From Microcoleus vaginatus HSN003 (GTDB lineage Bacteria > Cyanobacteriota > Cyanobacteriia > Cyanobacteriales > Microcoleaceae): a stretch of 64,000 nucleotides of DNA. The notes below the pieces were generated by a model that was given only the letters and a program-made list of their open reading frames with translations, ran no database searches and had not been told where the DNA came from. Positions 8,306-17,663 of this stretch are shown here, in pieces (the first letter of the stretch is position 1; every line of letters begins with the position of its first letter). The position numbers were made by a program, and so were the translations under genes. The DNA lies in NCBI RefSeq assembly GCF_022701255.1, contig NZ_CP031705.1:2431501-2495500 (forward strand), written 5' to 3'.

Positions 8306-11122
8306 ATGTTTAAAAATCTGCTAGGCGATCCCAACGCGCGCAAACTTAGAAAATTTCAGCCTTGGGTAGCTGATATCAATATTTTGGAACAAGACATCCG
8401 CGCACTCTCAGACGACGGCCTCAGAGGAAAAACGGCGGAGTTTCAAGAACGTCTGGCAAAAGCTAAATCTCTCAACGAGGAGAAAGAGATCCTAGACGAA
8501 ATCTTGCCCGAGGCTTTTGCAGTGGTGCGGGAAGCGGGACAACGGGTTTTAGGAATGCGCCACTTTGATGTCCAACTCCTCGGGGGCATTATCCTGCACA
8601 AAGGCCAAATTGCCGAAATGAAAACCGGTGAAGGCAAAACTCTGGTGGCGACGCTGCCGGCTTACCTCAACGCCCTCAACGGTAAAGGCGTACACATCAT
8701 CACCGTCAACGATTATCTCGCAAGGCGGGACGCGGAATGGATGGGACAGGTACACCGCTTCCTGGGGTTGACTGTGGGACTGATTCAGCAGGGCATGGAT
8801 CAGGTGGAACGAAAGAAAAATTATAGCTGCGATATTACCTACGCGACTAACAGCGAAGTCGGCTTTGATTATTTGCGCGACAACATGGCTACGGTCATGG
8901 AAGATGTAGTGCAGCGTCCTTTTAATTTCTGCGTGATTGACGAGGTTGACTCGGTGCTGATTGATGAAGCACGGACGCCTTTAATTATTTCCGGCCAGGT
9001 GGAACGCCCCAGTGAGAAGTATCTGCGGGCGGCTGAGGTAGCTGCTGCTCTGAGAAAGGAAAATGAAGAACATTACGAGGTTGACGAAAAGGCTCGGAAT
9101 GTGCTGTTGACCGATGAAGGGTTTGGTGAAGCTGAGCGGTTGTTGGGTGTTACGGATTTGTACGACCCGGCTGACCCTTGGGCGCATTACATTTTTAATG
9201 CGATTAAGGCGAAGGAATTGTTTATTAAGGATATTAACTACATCGTCAATCCCGATCGCGAAGTCGTGATTGTGGATGAGTTTACCGGCCGGGTGATGCC
9301 GGGACGGCGCTGGAGCGACGGTTTGCACCAGGCGATCGAAGCGAAGGAACGGGCGGAAATTCAGCCGGAAACTCAGACACTGGCGACAATTACTTATCAG
9401 AATTTCTTTTTGCTTTATCCGAAGCTGTCGGGGATGACTGGGACGGCGAAGACTGAAGAGACGGAGTTTGAGAAGATTTACAATCTGGAAGTAACGCTGA
9501 TTCCCACTAACCGGATTACCAGCCGTACTGACCTTTCGGATATGGTTTATAAGGGGGAGGCGGGGAAGTGGAATGCGATCGCCCAAGAATGCGCGGAAAT
9601 GCACGAGATCGGTCGGCCGGTGCTGGTGGGCACTACGAGTGTGGAAAAGTCGGAGTTGCTGTCGCGGCTGCTGCTGGAACGGAAAATTCCTCACAATTTG
9701 CTGAATGCTAAACCGGAAAATGTGGAGCGGGAATCAGAAATTATTGCTCAAGCCGGACGCAAAGGCGCCGTGACGATCGCCACAAACATGGCGGGACGCG
9801 GTACGGATATTATTTTGGGCGGTAATTCTGAGTACATGGCGCGCCTCAAGTTGCGGGAGTATTTTATGCCCCGAATCGTGCAACCCGAGGATGACGACGG
9901 GTTTTCGGTGGTGCAAGTACCGGGTATTAGTGGCCGCCCCGCACCTCAAGGTTTTGCTCCGACTACGAAAAAGGTAAAGTCTTGGAAAGCTTCGGCGCAG
10001 ATTTTCCCGACGCAGCTATCGAAAAATGCCGAGCAAATGCTCAAGGCGGCGGTGGAATTGGCGGTGAAGCAGTATGGGGAGCGATCGCTCTCGGAATTAC
10101 AAGCCGATGATATCGTGGCTATAGCTTCGGAAAAAGCGCCGACAAAAGACCCGGTAATTCAAAAGTTGCGGGAAGCTTACAATTTAACTCGCAGCGAATA
10201 CGATGCTTTTACCAGCACCGAACACGATGAAGTCGTGCAGTTGGGAGGCTTGCACGTCATCGGTACAGAACGCCACGAATCGCGCCGGATCGACAATCAG
10301 TTGCGCGGCCGGGCGGGACGCCAAGGAGACCCTGGTTCTACACGGTTTTTCTTGAGTTTGGAAGACAATTTGCTGAGGATTTTTGGCGGCGAACGGGTGG
10401 CCGGTTTGATGAAGGCTTTCGGTGTTGAGGAAGATATGCCGATCGAATCGGGAATGCTGACTCGTTCCCTAGAAGGCGCTCAGAAAAAAGTCGAAACCTA
10501 CTATTACGACATCCGCAAGCAGGTATTTGAATACGACGAAGTGATGAACAATCAGCGTCGAGCAATCTATGCGGAACGTCGCCGAGTATTGGAGGGTTTG
10601 GACTCCAAAGAACAGGTAATTAAGTATGCCGAACAGACGATGGATGACATCGTAGGAGCATACATCAATCCCGATTTACCTTCGGAAGAATGGGAACTCG
10701 ACAAACTTGTGAGCAAGGTGAAGGAATTTGTTTATCTGCTCGCTGACATGACACCGGATCAACTAGAAGATTTGTCCGTTGAGGAAATTAAAACATTCCT
10801 GCACGAACAAGTCCGCAATGCTTACGACATTAAAGAAGCGGAAGTTAATGCAATCCGAGCGGAATTGATGCGAGATGCGGAACGGTTCTTTATTTTGCAG
10901 CAAATTGATACTTTGTGGCGGGAACACTTGCAACAAATGGATGCTTTGCGCGAGTCTGTAGGGCTGCGTGGTTACGGCCAGAAAGACCCGCTGATCGAGT
11001 ACAAAACTGAAGGTTATGAGCTGTTTTTGGACATGATGACGGATATCCGCCGCAATGTGGTTTATTCGCTGTTCCAGTTCCAGCCGCAGCCGGCAATGCA
11101 AGTTTCGCCAGAGATGGTTTGA
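8306..11122 (+). CDS. secA: Preprotein translocase ATPase SecA
   Basis: 938 residues, typical for cyanobacterial SecA. It is the motor that pushes precursor proteins through SecYEG at the cytoplasmic and thylakoid membranes. Visible landmarks: FKNLLGDPN start, Walker [23 protein letters not shown] (Walker B), the helicase motifs [10 protein letters not shown] and [13 protein letters not shown], and [13 protein letters not shown] in the helical scaffold. The C-terminal cysteine-rich zinc motif of enterobacterial SecA is absent, as usual in cyanobacteria. Single gene, reading towards the IS630 element. Confidence 0.98.
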   Translation: MFKNLLGDPNARKLRKFQPWVADINILEQDIRALSDDGLRGKTAEFQERLAKAKSLNEEKEILDEILPEAFAVVREAGQRVLGMRHFDVQLLGGIILHKGQIAEMKTGEGKTLVATLPAYLNALNGKGVHIITVNDYLARRDAEWMGQVHRFLGLTVGLIQQGMDQVERKKNYSCDITYATNSEVGFDYLRDNMATVMEDVVQRPFNFCVIDEVDSVLIDEARTPLIISGQVERPSEKYLRAAEVAAALRKENEEHYEVDEKARNVLLTDEGFGEAERLLGVTDLYDPADPWAHYIFNAIKAKELFIKDINYIVNPDREVVIVDEFTGRVMPGRRWSDGLHQAIEAKERAEIQPETQTLATITYQNFFLLYPKLSGMTGTAKTEETEFEKIYNLEVTLIPTNRITSRTDLSDMVYKGEAGKWNAIAQECAEMHEIGRPVLVGTTSVEKSELLSRLLLERKIPHNLLNAKPENVERESEIIAQAGRKGAVTIATNMAGRGTDIILGGNSEYMARLKLREYFMPRIVQPEDDDGFSVVQVPGISGRPAPQGFAPTTKKVKSWKASAQIFPTQLSKNAEQMLKAAVELAVKQYGERSLSELQADDIVAIASEKAPTKDPVIQKLREAYNLTRSEYDAFTSTEHDEVVQLGGLHVIGTERHESRRIDNQLRGRAGRQGDPGSTRFFLSLEDNLLRIFGGERVAGLMKAFGVEEDMPIESGMLTRSLEGAQKKVETYYYDIRKQVFEYDEVMNNQRRAIYAERRRVLEGLDSKEQVIKYAEQTMDDIVGAYINPDLPSEEWELDKLVSKVKEFVYLLADMTPDQLEDLSVEEIKTFLHEQVRNAYDIKEAEVNAIRAELMRDAERFFILQQIDTLWREHLQQMDALRESVGLRGYGQKDPLIEYKTEGYELFLDMMTDIRRNVVYSLFQFQPQPAMQVSPEMV

Positions 11123-11157
11123 AAATAGTTAACAGTTGACAGTTAAAAAATGGGTAA

Positions 11158-11174
11158 GGTGGGCACTGCCCACC
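11158..11174. repeat. Palindrome GGTGGGCA-TGCCCACC
   Basis: An 8-bp perfect stem with a one-base centre, 36 bases after the secA stop. Related gtgggc palindromes recur in the window (for example about 23670-23690 and 63325-63352). It could form a weak 3' end hairpin for secA, but no T-run follows, so I treat it as a dispersed repeat. Confidence 0.6.
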
Positions 11175-11209
11175 CAGCCCTGTCCATGCCTAAGTCAAGC
11201 GAGTTGTTA

Positions 11210-12365
11210 TACCAATTTCCTAAAATAGTGCTACAGTTAGTAGGTGTCTTTTTTGTGAATTAGTACCCAAATATAAAGAATAAAAATGTCAGGAGTTGTC
11301 AAAATTGAAATTCGGGAAACAGAAGAAGAACTGAAAGCTCTTCTGAGGAAAGAGAAAGATGTGACTTGCTACGAAAAACTGCAAGTTCTGTATTGGCTCA
11401 AAACCCAAACGGTAGACAGCGTATTGTCTGCTGCTGTGCGGTTAGGGAAACATCGTACCACAATACAAAGATGGTTGTCTAGTTATCGTTCGGGGGGAAT
11501 CGAAGAATTATTATTGCAGAAACCTCGTTCAGGAAGACCAAGAATAATGAATCCTGAAACTGTAGAGAGATTATCAAAAGAATTACAAGAACCCGAAGGA
11601 TTTAGTAGCTACAAAGAAGTACATCACTGGCTGACAAGTTGCTGCGAAGTAAAAGTGGCATATCGAACAGTACATCAGTGGGCAAGATATCGACTCAAAG
11701 GGAAATTAAAAGTGCCGGGTCCCGTGAGTGAAAAACAGAAAAAAGGTGCAGTAGCAGAATTTAAAAAAAACTGCCATCCTTAGTAAAAGCCAGCCTGAGT
11801 CAAAGTGAGAGCTTTTTAAAGCAATGGCAAAAAATTCGATATTGGAGCCAAGACGAAAGTCGAATGGGGCTACACACAATTCAAAGAAGGAAATTAACTG
11901 GCAAAGGCATTAAGCCTCACGGAGCAGTGCAATGGGACTTTATATATCTGTGGTTGTATGGAGTAGTAGAACCTCAAACAGGAGAGGGATTTTTTTATGA
12001 ATTTACGCATCTAGACACAGTGTGTTTTGAGAAGTTTTTGGAGCTATTTGCCACCGCTTATCCAGATGATTTGCATATAATTCAACTAGACAATGGAGGA
12101 TTTCATTGTTCATTGAACCTAAGTATACCAGAAAACGTGATTTTGCTGTTTCAACCGGCTTATAGTCCGGAAGTGAATCCCATAGAAAGGCTGTGGGGAT
12201 ATATCAAGGAACAATTGAGATGGTTGAGATTTGATGGTATAGAAGAATTGAGAGAGACAGTGCAAAAAGAGTTAAAAAAGCTGACTAACGAAGTGATTGC
12301 TTCTTTGACGGGATATCCATTCATATTAGAGGGTTTATCTGTAGCAGGAATTTAGGAAAATGGTA
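11210..12365 (+). mobile_element. IS630-family insertion sequence
   Basis: The ends are imperfect inverted repeats of about 26 bases: left CCAATTTCCTAAAATAG.. and, read inward from the right, CCATTTTCCTAAATTCC.., both continuing to GCTACAG. Both ends are bordered by TA (11210-11211 and 12364-12365), the target duplicated by IS630/Tc1-type elements. It encodes one transposase in two frames. It sits between secA and a STAND ATPase gene truncated on the side facing it. Confidence 0.88.
11286..12355 (+). CDS. IS630-family transposase (needs -1 frameshift)
   Basis: Two overlapping frames form one protein of about 355 residues. The first (11286-11783) is a helix-turn-helix DNA-binding region (LGKHRTTIQRWLSSYRSGGIEELL). 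The second continues in the -1 frame (open before and through 11864-12355) and holds the DDE catalytic residues: YWSQDESRMGLH, IIQLDNGGFH and SPEVNPIERLWGY. The join lies at the heptamer A AAA AAC (11765-11771), a standard -1 slippery site in register with the first frame, so full-length enzyme is probably made by programmed frameshifting rather than the gene being broken. With intact ends the element may be active. Confidence 0.85.
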
Positions 12366-12482
12366 TTAGCGGAGACAATAACAGAAGCAGGCGATCGGCT
12401 GAAAGTGAAACTCATCTCTCAAATCGGTTAACTATCTGGGGTGTCCTTTGGTGCTCATCATTAGCCTAGCTTCTGGGAGTTG

Positions 12483-14315
12483 TCACAACTGAATCTCACC
12501 ATTTGTATCGCGCATCGCTAGCACTTTTCCATCTAAACTAAAGGCAACTGACAAACCACTACCAAAGTTTTCAGCAAAAACAGAAGTAGCTAAATCAGCC
12601 CGTAAGTTTGCCTCTGGTAAATAAGCTTGCCAAACCGTTAAATTAGAAAAATCCCAGCCGCTTAAATCTGTCTGTATCTGCCGCAGGAGATTAATAACAT
12701 TCCCAGCCGCATATCCCGTTTCCCGTGCGGGCTTTCCTCGCAGATATGTAAGAATGAGATTGAGCTGATTTTCTAGCGATCGCTGGCTTTCAAAACAGGA
12801 GAGTAGTCGCTTGGCAATGGGGTTGAGAATCAGGCGAGATTGAGTATCCCTCACATACTCTTTTGCTTGGGCTTTGATGAGAGGATGGCTCTTGAAAAGG
12901 TCAATTTTAGCAGTAATTATTTCTTGGCATATCTGTTCGATTAACTCTTCTGTTATGTATTCCATGACGACGGGTTGTTGAGTAAAGCCACCTGTGGTTT
13001 TTTTTATGAGCGATCGCCTTGCAAGAGAAGCAAACGTCTCTAGGAGTTCCGTTGGCGAGAGTTCTATTACTAAACCTTTCTGCACTTCTAAAAATGAGAC
13101 TGGCTCTCGATTGATGGCGATGCAGTACATTACCTCTTTTTCAAAAGCAGAGAGGCGATTGAACTGTCTGTCTAAGAGATTGCGAATATCATCAAAAATT
13201 AAGGTAACTTGGTTTAATAATTCTAAGAAATTAGAAAGACTGCTATCAAATAAATCTCGAATAACAGGAGCTACCATTTTTAATGCCAAGGGATTCCCAG
13301 CATAGTGTTCAATTAGAGCTTTCCATTCAGCTTCTGACCCTGAAAAATCACCCTTGGCTTGAAAAATTTTCTGTCCTGCTGCTGTGGATAAACCAGGCAG
13401 TTGTAATGAGCGAACGGGTAGGGTTTCTCCTTCCTGTGTGGCTAGTTCTTTCGGCTTCTCCCGACTGGTTAACACAAGGGTACTTTTATGGGGGGTTTCT
13501 GCCAGACAACTAAGTAATTGACCGTAACCCTCATATCCTTCTCGATAGCCACCCGTGCGATCACCCGATCGCAAAATTGACTCGGCATTATCGATAACCA
13601 AAAGACAGCGCGAGGCTCGTAAATATCCAAGTAGCTGCGAGATTCTGCCCTCTAAAGTATCCGAAAAAACGGTTTCCTTGTGTTTCGAGAGAAATTGAAT
13701 CAAATCTGCTAGAAGGTCGAGGAGAGGTGGAGCGTTGCGGAGACTTCGCCAGATTACATAATCAAAATGCTCCTGAATGCGTTTTGCTATTTGGACAGAA
13801 CTCGCCGTTTTGCCGATGCCGCCCATACCCAACACCATCACTAGACGGCAGCGATCGCGCACAATCCACTGTTCTAACAGAGCTAGTTCTTCTGCACGTC
13901 CATAGAAATCACAGACATCGATCGCCTCACCCCAATCTTGACATTTATTGGCAGTCGATCCTTCCCCTGTTACCCAGTCAGTAGTAGTGTCACTTCGATC
14001 GGCTTGAGTATTTCTAATCTCATCAATAGAGGTACTGTTTGATGGGGCTGTGACTACTTGCATTTGTGGTGCCTTTCGCCGCAAGACTGAGTGAACGTTA
14101 CTTTTATTAACCTTTTCCCCAAATACTCGACTGAGGAGTTGCCACAATTGGAAGCCGACGAGTTTGATGTACTCAGCATCATAACCAGCCGTCTTAGCAA
14201 TCTCTGGATAAGAGCGTCCTTCCCAAGTGTGCCGAAATACTAGCTCTTGAATATCGTTGAGCTGTTCTGGTTTAAGAACGGATTCTAAAAAAAGGAGGGC
14301 TTCGTCAACAGTCAT
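12483..14315 (-). CDS. STAND/NB-ARC ATPase truncated before its WD40 domain
   Basis: 610 residues. Residues 1-85 form the N-terminal helix-turn-helix-like domain common to cyanobacterial NB-ARC proteins. The NB-ARC ATPase follows: Walker A GMGGIGKT (163-170), RCLLVIDNAESIL (Walker B, about 235-247), then winged-helix and helical parts. The last residues, SVAFSLDGKVLAMRDTNGEIQL, are the start of a first WD40 repeat, which normally continues with W-D and six or more repeats. Here a TGA follows at once, so the sensor propeller is missing. The lost part lay on the side now occupied by the IS630 element and 117 bases of unrecognised sequence. Such proteins are signalling switches, some with roles in phage defence; function after truncation is doubtful. 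Confidence 0.85.
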   Translation of the reverse strand: MTVDEALLFLESVLKPEQLNDIQELVFRHTWEGRSYPEIAKTAGYDAEYIKLVGFQLWQLLSRVFGEKVNKSNVHSVLRRKAPQMQVVTAPSNSTSIDEIRNTQADRSDTTTDWVTGEGSTANKCQDWGEAIDVCDFYGRAEELALLEQWIVRDRCRLVMVLGMGGIGKTASSVQIAKRIQEHFDYVIWRSLRNAPPLLDLLADLIQFLSKHKETVFSDTLEGRISQLLGYLRASRCLLVIDNAESILRSGDRTGGYREGYEGYGQLLSCLAETPHKSTLVLTSREKPKELATQEGETLPVRSLQLPGLSTAAGQKIFQAKGDFSGSEAEWKALIEHYAGNPLALKMVAPVIRDLFDSSLSNFLELLNQVTLIFDDIRNLLDRQFNRLSAFEKEVMYCIAINREPVSFLEVQKGLVIELSPTELLETFASLARRSLIKKTTGGFTQQPVVMEYITEELIEQICQEIITAKIDLFKSHPLIKAQAKEYVRDTQSRLILNPIAKRLLSCFESQRSLENQLNLILTYLRGKPARETGYAAGNVINLLRQIQTDLSGWDFSNLTVWQAYLPEANLRADLATSVFAENFGSGLSVAFSLDGKVLAMRDTNGEIQL

Positions 14316-14564
14316 TTATTTATAGAAAGTTAGCAATTTCGACCGGATCACCTACATTGGGAATTTTGAGGTTCCCGCCTGGGGACAGTTGCAGTAGCCA
14401 AATCACTAGGCTAATGAAGTGTTCCCCTGATAATCATTATAACGCGCAGGCAAAATACTAACTATTTATAACTTTTTATCACATACGCCACCGCCATAAC
14501 TGGCTTATTGTTGAATCAGGTGGATTTAGCGAGAACATCTCAACTCTAATAGGAATGACTATTC

Positions 14565-14729
14565 TAGCAGTTGCCTCGATAGTTAGGACAATTTTAAATG
14601 TAGGGCCGCGGGGGAGCGGGTGATAAATATCTGGGCTGGGTAAATTCATATCCAGGTGTTCAGATCCTACTAAATCACAACTACCTACTTTTGTCTGTGA
14701 ACTGGTCCTAACTATCCTGGCGGTTGCTA
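14565..14729. repeat. MITE-like inverted repeat element
   Basis: The left arm TAGCAGTTGCC..GATAGTTAGGAC and the right arm, read inward, TAGCAACCGCC..GATAGTTAGGAC are imperfect inverted repeats of about 25 bases enclosing about 115 bases with no credible gene. The size and structure fit a MITE. The rest of the gap 14316-15128 shows nothing that I recognise. Confidence 0.65.
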
Positions 14730-15128
14730 TAAGAAGAGAATTTGGGACGGGCGCCAAACTAAGGTGTAAATTCTATGTTGTGCAGGGCAATTTATGAATT
14801 ACCATACCAATTGTTTATCAGGTCTAAGTTCAGGAATTTGTACGAAAGTTAGTTTATTAGTTACATCTACTTGTGCTTCAACAAGGTGCGATCGCGTTCT
14901 GTAATACCTACAGATAGCGCTAGCATCTAGTTCCAGATTTCAGCATGACGGCACAGGTGATTGGCGCGGGAAGTGTAGCAATATCATTGCGGCAGTAGAT
15001 AGGTCTATTAGTTTACAGATACCGGCAAATTAACAGACAAATTACTGCTACTTCCCGCAGTATCGATCCTGAGTCAGGGAAATTAAAGCATCATTCGGTT
15101 CAAACTTTATTTTTTGAGGTCAACTCCA

Positions 15129-17015
15129 ATGGCAAATACTGATACAAAAACTGGTCAACTGGATCAAAATGACATTATTTTTCCAGCTCCCGGCGGCGGC
15201 TTCACGCGGGCTGATGAATATGACTTAAATACATCTGCGATCGGGCAACCTGTCACGCTTTCTCTTACGGCTACAGATTCAGCCAAATATAACACTTTCC
15301 TGGAAGTTATAACTGCCCAGACTGGTGAGGTCATTGCTGATTCAGACGATACTGAGGTAGCATTTAATAATCTTAACTCCGTGATTGCACCCGGTCAGCC
15401 TATGGACGGTCCTGGTAACGACGATCCCTTCACTCCTAATTCTTTCACAATTGCTGGCGGCCTTAATTACAAAGTTCGCGTTACCAGTTATGATCAACTC
15501 CCCCCGTCGTCTACTAATCCCTACAGTTTACAGGTCAGCATTCCTGTGGGCGATATCAGTTTAGTTCCGAGAGGTAGCACCTTTAGCGGCACCCCTATAA
15601 CCGGCACCCCTGCCGTTACATTAACTGGTAAATTGGAGGGCAGCAAAGACTTTACTTTTCGATCTCCCAGTGGTTTCAACACACTTGCTGATGAATTTCT
15701 AGTAACTACATCCTTGGTGGGCCAACCTCTCAACATTGCTCTCAGCAGCACGACAAATGGCTTTGACCCTTATGTGGAAGTCGTCAACGCTGATACTGGC
15801 GTTGTTGTTGCTCAAGATGATGACGGCGGCGGCGGTAAGAACGCCCAGCTTACTGGAGTCGCGCGCCAAGCAAATACTAACTACAGAATCCGCGTCAGCA
15901 GTAACAACACTCCATTTCCCACTGCCACAGCTTCTGATTACGAGTTACAGGTCACTGTTCCTCAAGGTACCGTCACGTTGACCCCCCGGAGTGGCGACAC
16001 CCCCATTATCGCACCACCAACACAACCTGGTGGTACACAACCTGGTGGTACACAACCTGGTGGTACACAACCTGGTGGTACACAACCTGGTGGTACACAA
16101 CCTGGTGGTACACAACCTGGTGGTACACAACCTGGTGGTACACAACCTGGTGGTACACAACCTGGTGGTACACAACCTGGTGGTACACAACCTGGTGGTA
16201 CACAACCCGGTGGTACACAACCCGGTGGTACACAACCCGGTGGTACACAACCTGGTGGTACACAACCTGGTGGTACACCAGTAGTGATCGCGGCACCTGC
16301 AATCAATGCCCCCGCCCCTGGCAATCCTACTGGACAACCAGCAAACACTGTTAGCGGTCAGTTTTACAACCTCTCGGACGATAATGACAATACTGTGCTG
16401 TCATCACTTCCTCCGGGTGCTGCTGGCAAACAAATATTGGCGCTATCTGGCAGCGACAATATTACCGGGACAAGCGGCATTGATAACATTAACGGAATGC
16501 AAGGAGCCGATACAATCGACGGAGGGGTAGGCAACGACGTTTTGTCGGGCGGTAAAGAGTCGGATGAGATTGAGGGCGGTACTGGCGACGACCAGATATT
16601 CGGCAACAATGAGAACGATACTCTCACCGGAGGAGATGGCAATGACAATATCCGGGCCGGTAAAGAAAATGATGTCCTCAATGGCGGTAACGGCGACGAC
16701 TTACTAAGTGGCGATCGCGGTCAAGACATCCTCACAGGTAATGGCGGACGCGATACATTTATTCTCGCTGGGGGGCAGGCGGCGGCAACCCGGTTAGTAG
16801 ATGCAGATGTGATTGTAGACTTTAATGGGGACAGAATTGGTCTAACTGACGGGAATACATTTGCCAGCCTCACCTTTGAAGCTGTAAGTTTGAATCTGAA
16901 TGGAGGATCTGGTGTCAGTGCTACGGCAATTAAACTCGGTACTAACTATTTGGGTATCGTTCAAGGGGTTGCTCAAAGCGAGCTTACGGCAAATGTTTTT
17001 GTTGTAAATGTATAG
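15129..17015 (+). CDS. RTX-type calcium-binding secreted protein with PPC-like domains
   Basis: 628 residues from the ATG at 15129; TGAGGT at 15115-15120 is a fair ribosome site, so I prefer this to the TTG at 15114. Two beta-sandwich regions (about residues 10-140 and 155-270) have the DEYDL..GQPVTLSL..YNTFLEV pattern of pre-peptidase C-terminal-like domains. A Pro-Gly linker of 17 TQPGG units follows (about 298-382). The C-terminal part has RTX nonapeptides (GGVGNDVLS, GGTGDDQIF, GGDGNDNIR, GGNGDDLLS), which bind calcium and mark type I secretion. There is no N-terminal signal peptide, which agrees with type I export. No enzyme motif is visible; a surface or adhesion role is likely. Confidence 0.85.
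   Translation: MANTDTKTGQLDQNDIIFPAPGGGFTRADEYDLNTSAIGQPVTLSLTATDSAKYNTFLEVITAQTGEVIADSDDTEVAFNNLNSVIAPGQPMDGPGNDDPFTPNSFTIAGGLNYKVRVTSYDQLPPSSTNPYSLQVSIPVGDISLVPRGSTFSGTPITGTPAVTLTGKLEGSKDFTFRSPSGFNTLADEFLVTTSLVGQPLNIALSSTTNGFDPYVEVVNADTGVVVAQDDDGGGGKNAQLTGVARQANTNYRIRVSSNNTPFPTATASDYELQVTVPQGTVTLTPRSGDTPIIAPPTQPGGTQPGGTQPGGTQPGGTQPGGTQPGGTQPGGTQPGGTQPGGTQPGGTQPGGTQPGGTQPGGTQPGGTQPGGTQPGGTQPGGTPVVIAAPAINAPAPGNPTGQPANTVSGQFYNLSDDNDNTVLSSLPPGAAGKQILALSGSDNITGTSGIDNINGMQGADTIDGGVGNDVLSGGKESDEIEGGTGDDQIFGNNENDTLTGGDGNDNIRAGKENDVLNGGNGDDLLSGDRGQDILTGNGGRDTFILAGGQAAATRLVDADVIVDFNGDRIGLTDGNTFASLTFEAVSLNLNGGSGVSATAIKLGTNYLGIVQGVAQSELTANVFVVNV
16021..16275 (+). repeat. 15-bp coding minisatellite, 17 copies
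   Basis: Seventeen copies of cacaacctggtggta, each coding Thr-Gln-Pro-Gly-Gly. Three adjacent copies (16201-16245) share a synonymous c (cccgg), showing unit duplication. Since the unit is a multiple of three, all six frames stay open here, which creates several false reading frames. Confidence 0.97.
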
Positions 17016-17200
17016 TTTGTGTAACGCGGGCTTTGTGAGTCCTACTTGAGTCGAATTAAGAGCGATCGCCTTTGAGTTTAACTTGAGGCGATCGCACTTT
17101 GCTTTAATAGTCGTAGACGCACGACTGGTCACAAACCGGCTTTTTTTACGAGAAGACGCGTTACAGCCCGCAGAAACTGCCAAAAACCCGGTTTCTAAAG

Positions 17201-17494
17201 TTAGACCCAATCTTCTTGATCGCTTTTTTGTTTCCTGTAAACTTCACCTGTGGCGTGAATTTTACGGGTTTGTTCATAAAGTGTTTCTTCGGTATGATTC
17301 CATTTTTGCAGGACTTTTTTTAAGTCTGATTGAATATCTCTAGCGCCGGGAAAGCCTCGGTAGCGAATTATTAATCTTGCTAATTCCGATAAATTGTAGT
17401 CGGTTGCTTCTCCTGCTAATAAAGTATCGATACTGGCTCGATCGCGCTTGTATTGCGGATGCTGCTGATCTTGAGTTTTTGCTACTGAATCCAT
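17201..17494 (-). CDS. DUF3288 family protein
   Basis: About 97 residues from the ATG at 17494 (a TTG at 17512 is less likely). The sequence DQQHPQYKRDR, then LLAGEATDYNLSELARL and YRGFPGARDIQSDL, is the conserved signature of DUF3288, a small cyanobacterial protein of unknown function found in nearly all members of the phylum. It is predicted to be soluble and helical. It stands alone here between the RTX gene and an IS4 element. Confidence 0.85.
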   Translation of the reverse strand: MDSVAKTQDQQHPQYKRDRASIDTLLAGEATDYNLSELARLIIRYRGFPGARDIQSDLKKVLQKWNHTEETLYEQTRKIHATGEVYRKQKSDQEDWV

Positions 17495-17663
17495 ACTATT
17501 TATGTTTCCCAATCATCTGAAAATGTTGCTACAAGCAACCGCCACCCAAAAGCGCGGACATAAATAACCTAATGAATAGAGTCTTAAATCCGCGCTTCAT
17601 AAACGCTTTGATTCGGGTATCATAACAGTCAACAGTCAACAGTCAACAGTCATTGGTAACAAG

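Noticed and set aside
8981..9694. 237-codon frame antisense to secA
   Set aside because: Shadow of the GC-rich third positions of secA; no family resemblance.
14479..14757. 92-codon minus-strand frame
   Set aside because: Covers the MITE-like inverted repeat; composition is not gene-like.
15945..16337. Several long overlapping open frames on both strands over the TQPGG array
   Set aside because: The 15-base unit is a multiple of three without stops, so all frames are open; only the RTX frame has domains.
17624..17650. Possible CRISPR-like array of gtcaaca units
   Set aside because: Units are only 7 bases with no spacers; STRR instead. The 134-bp array also has no spacer-repeat alternation.
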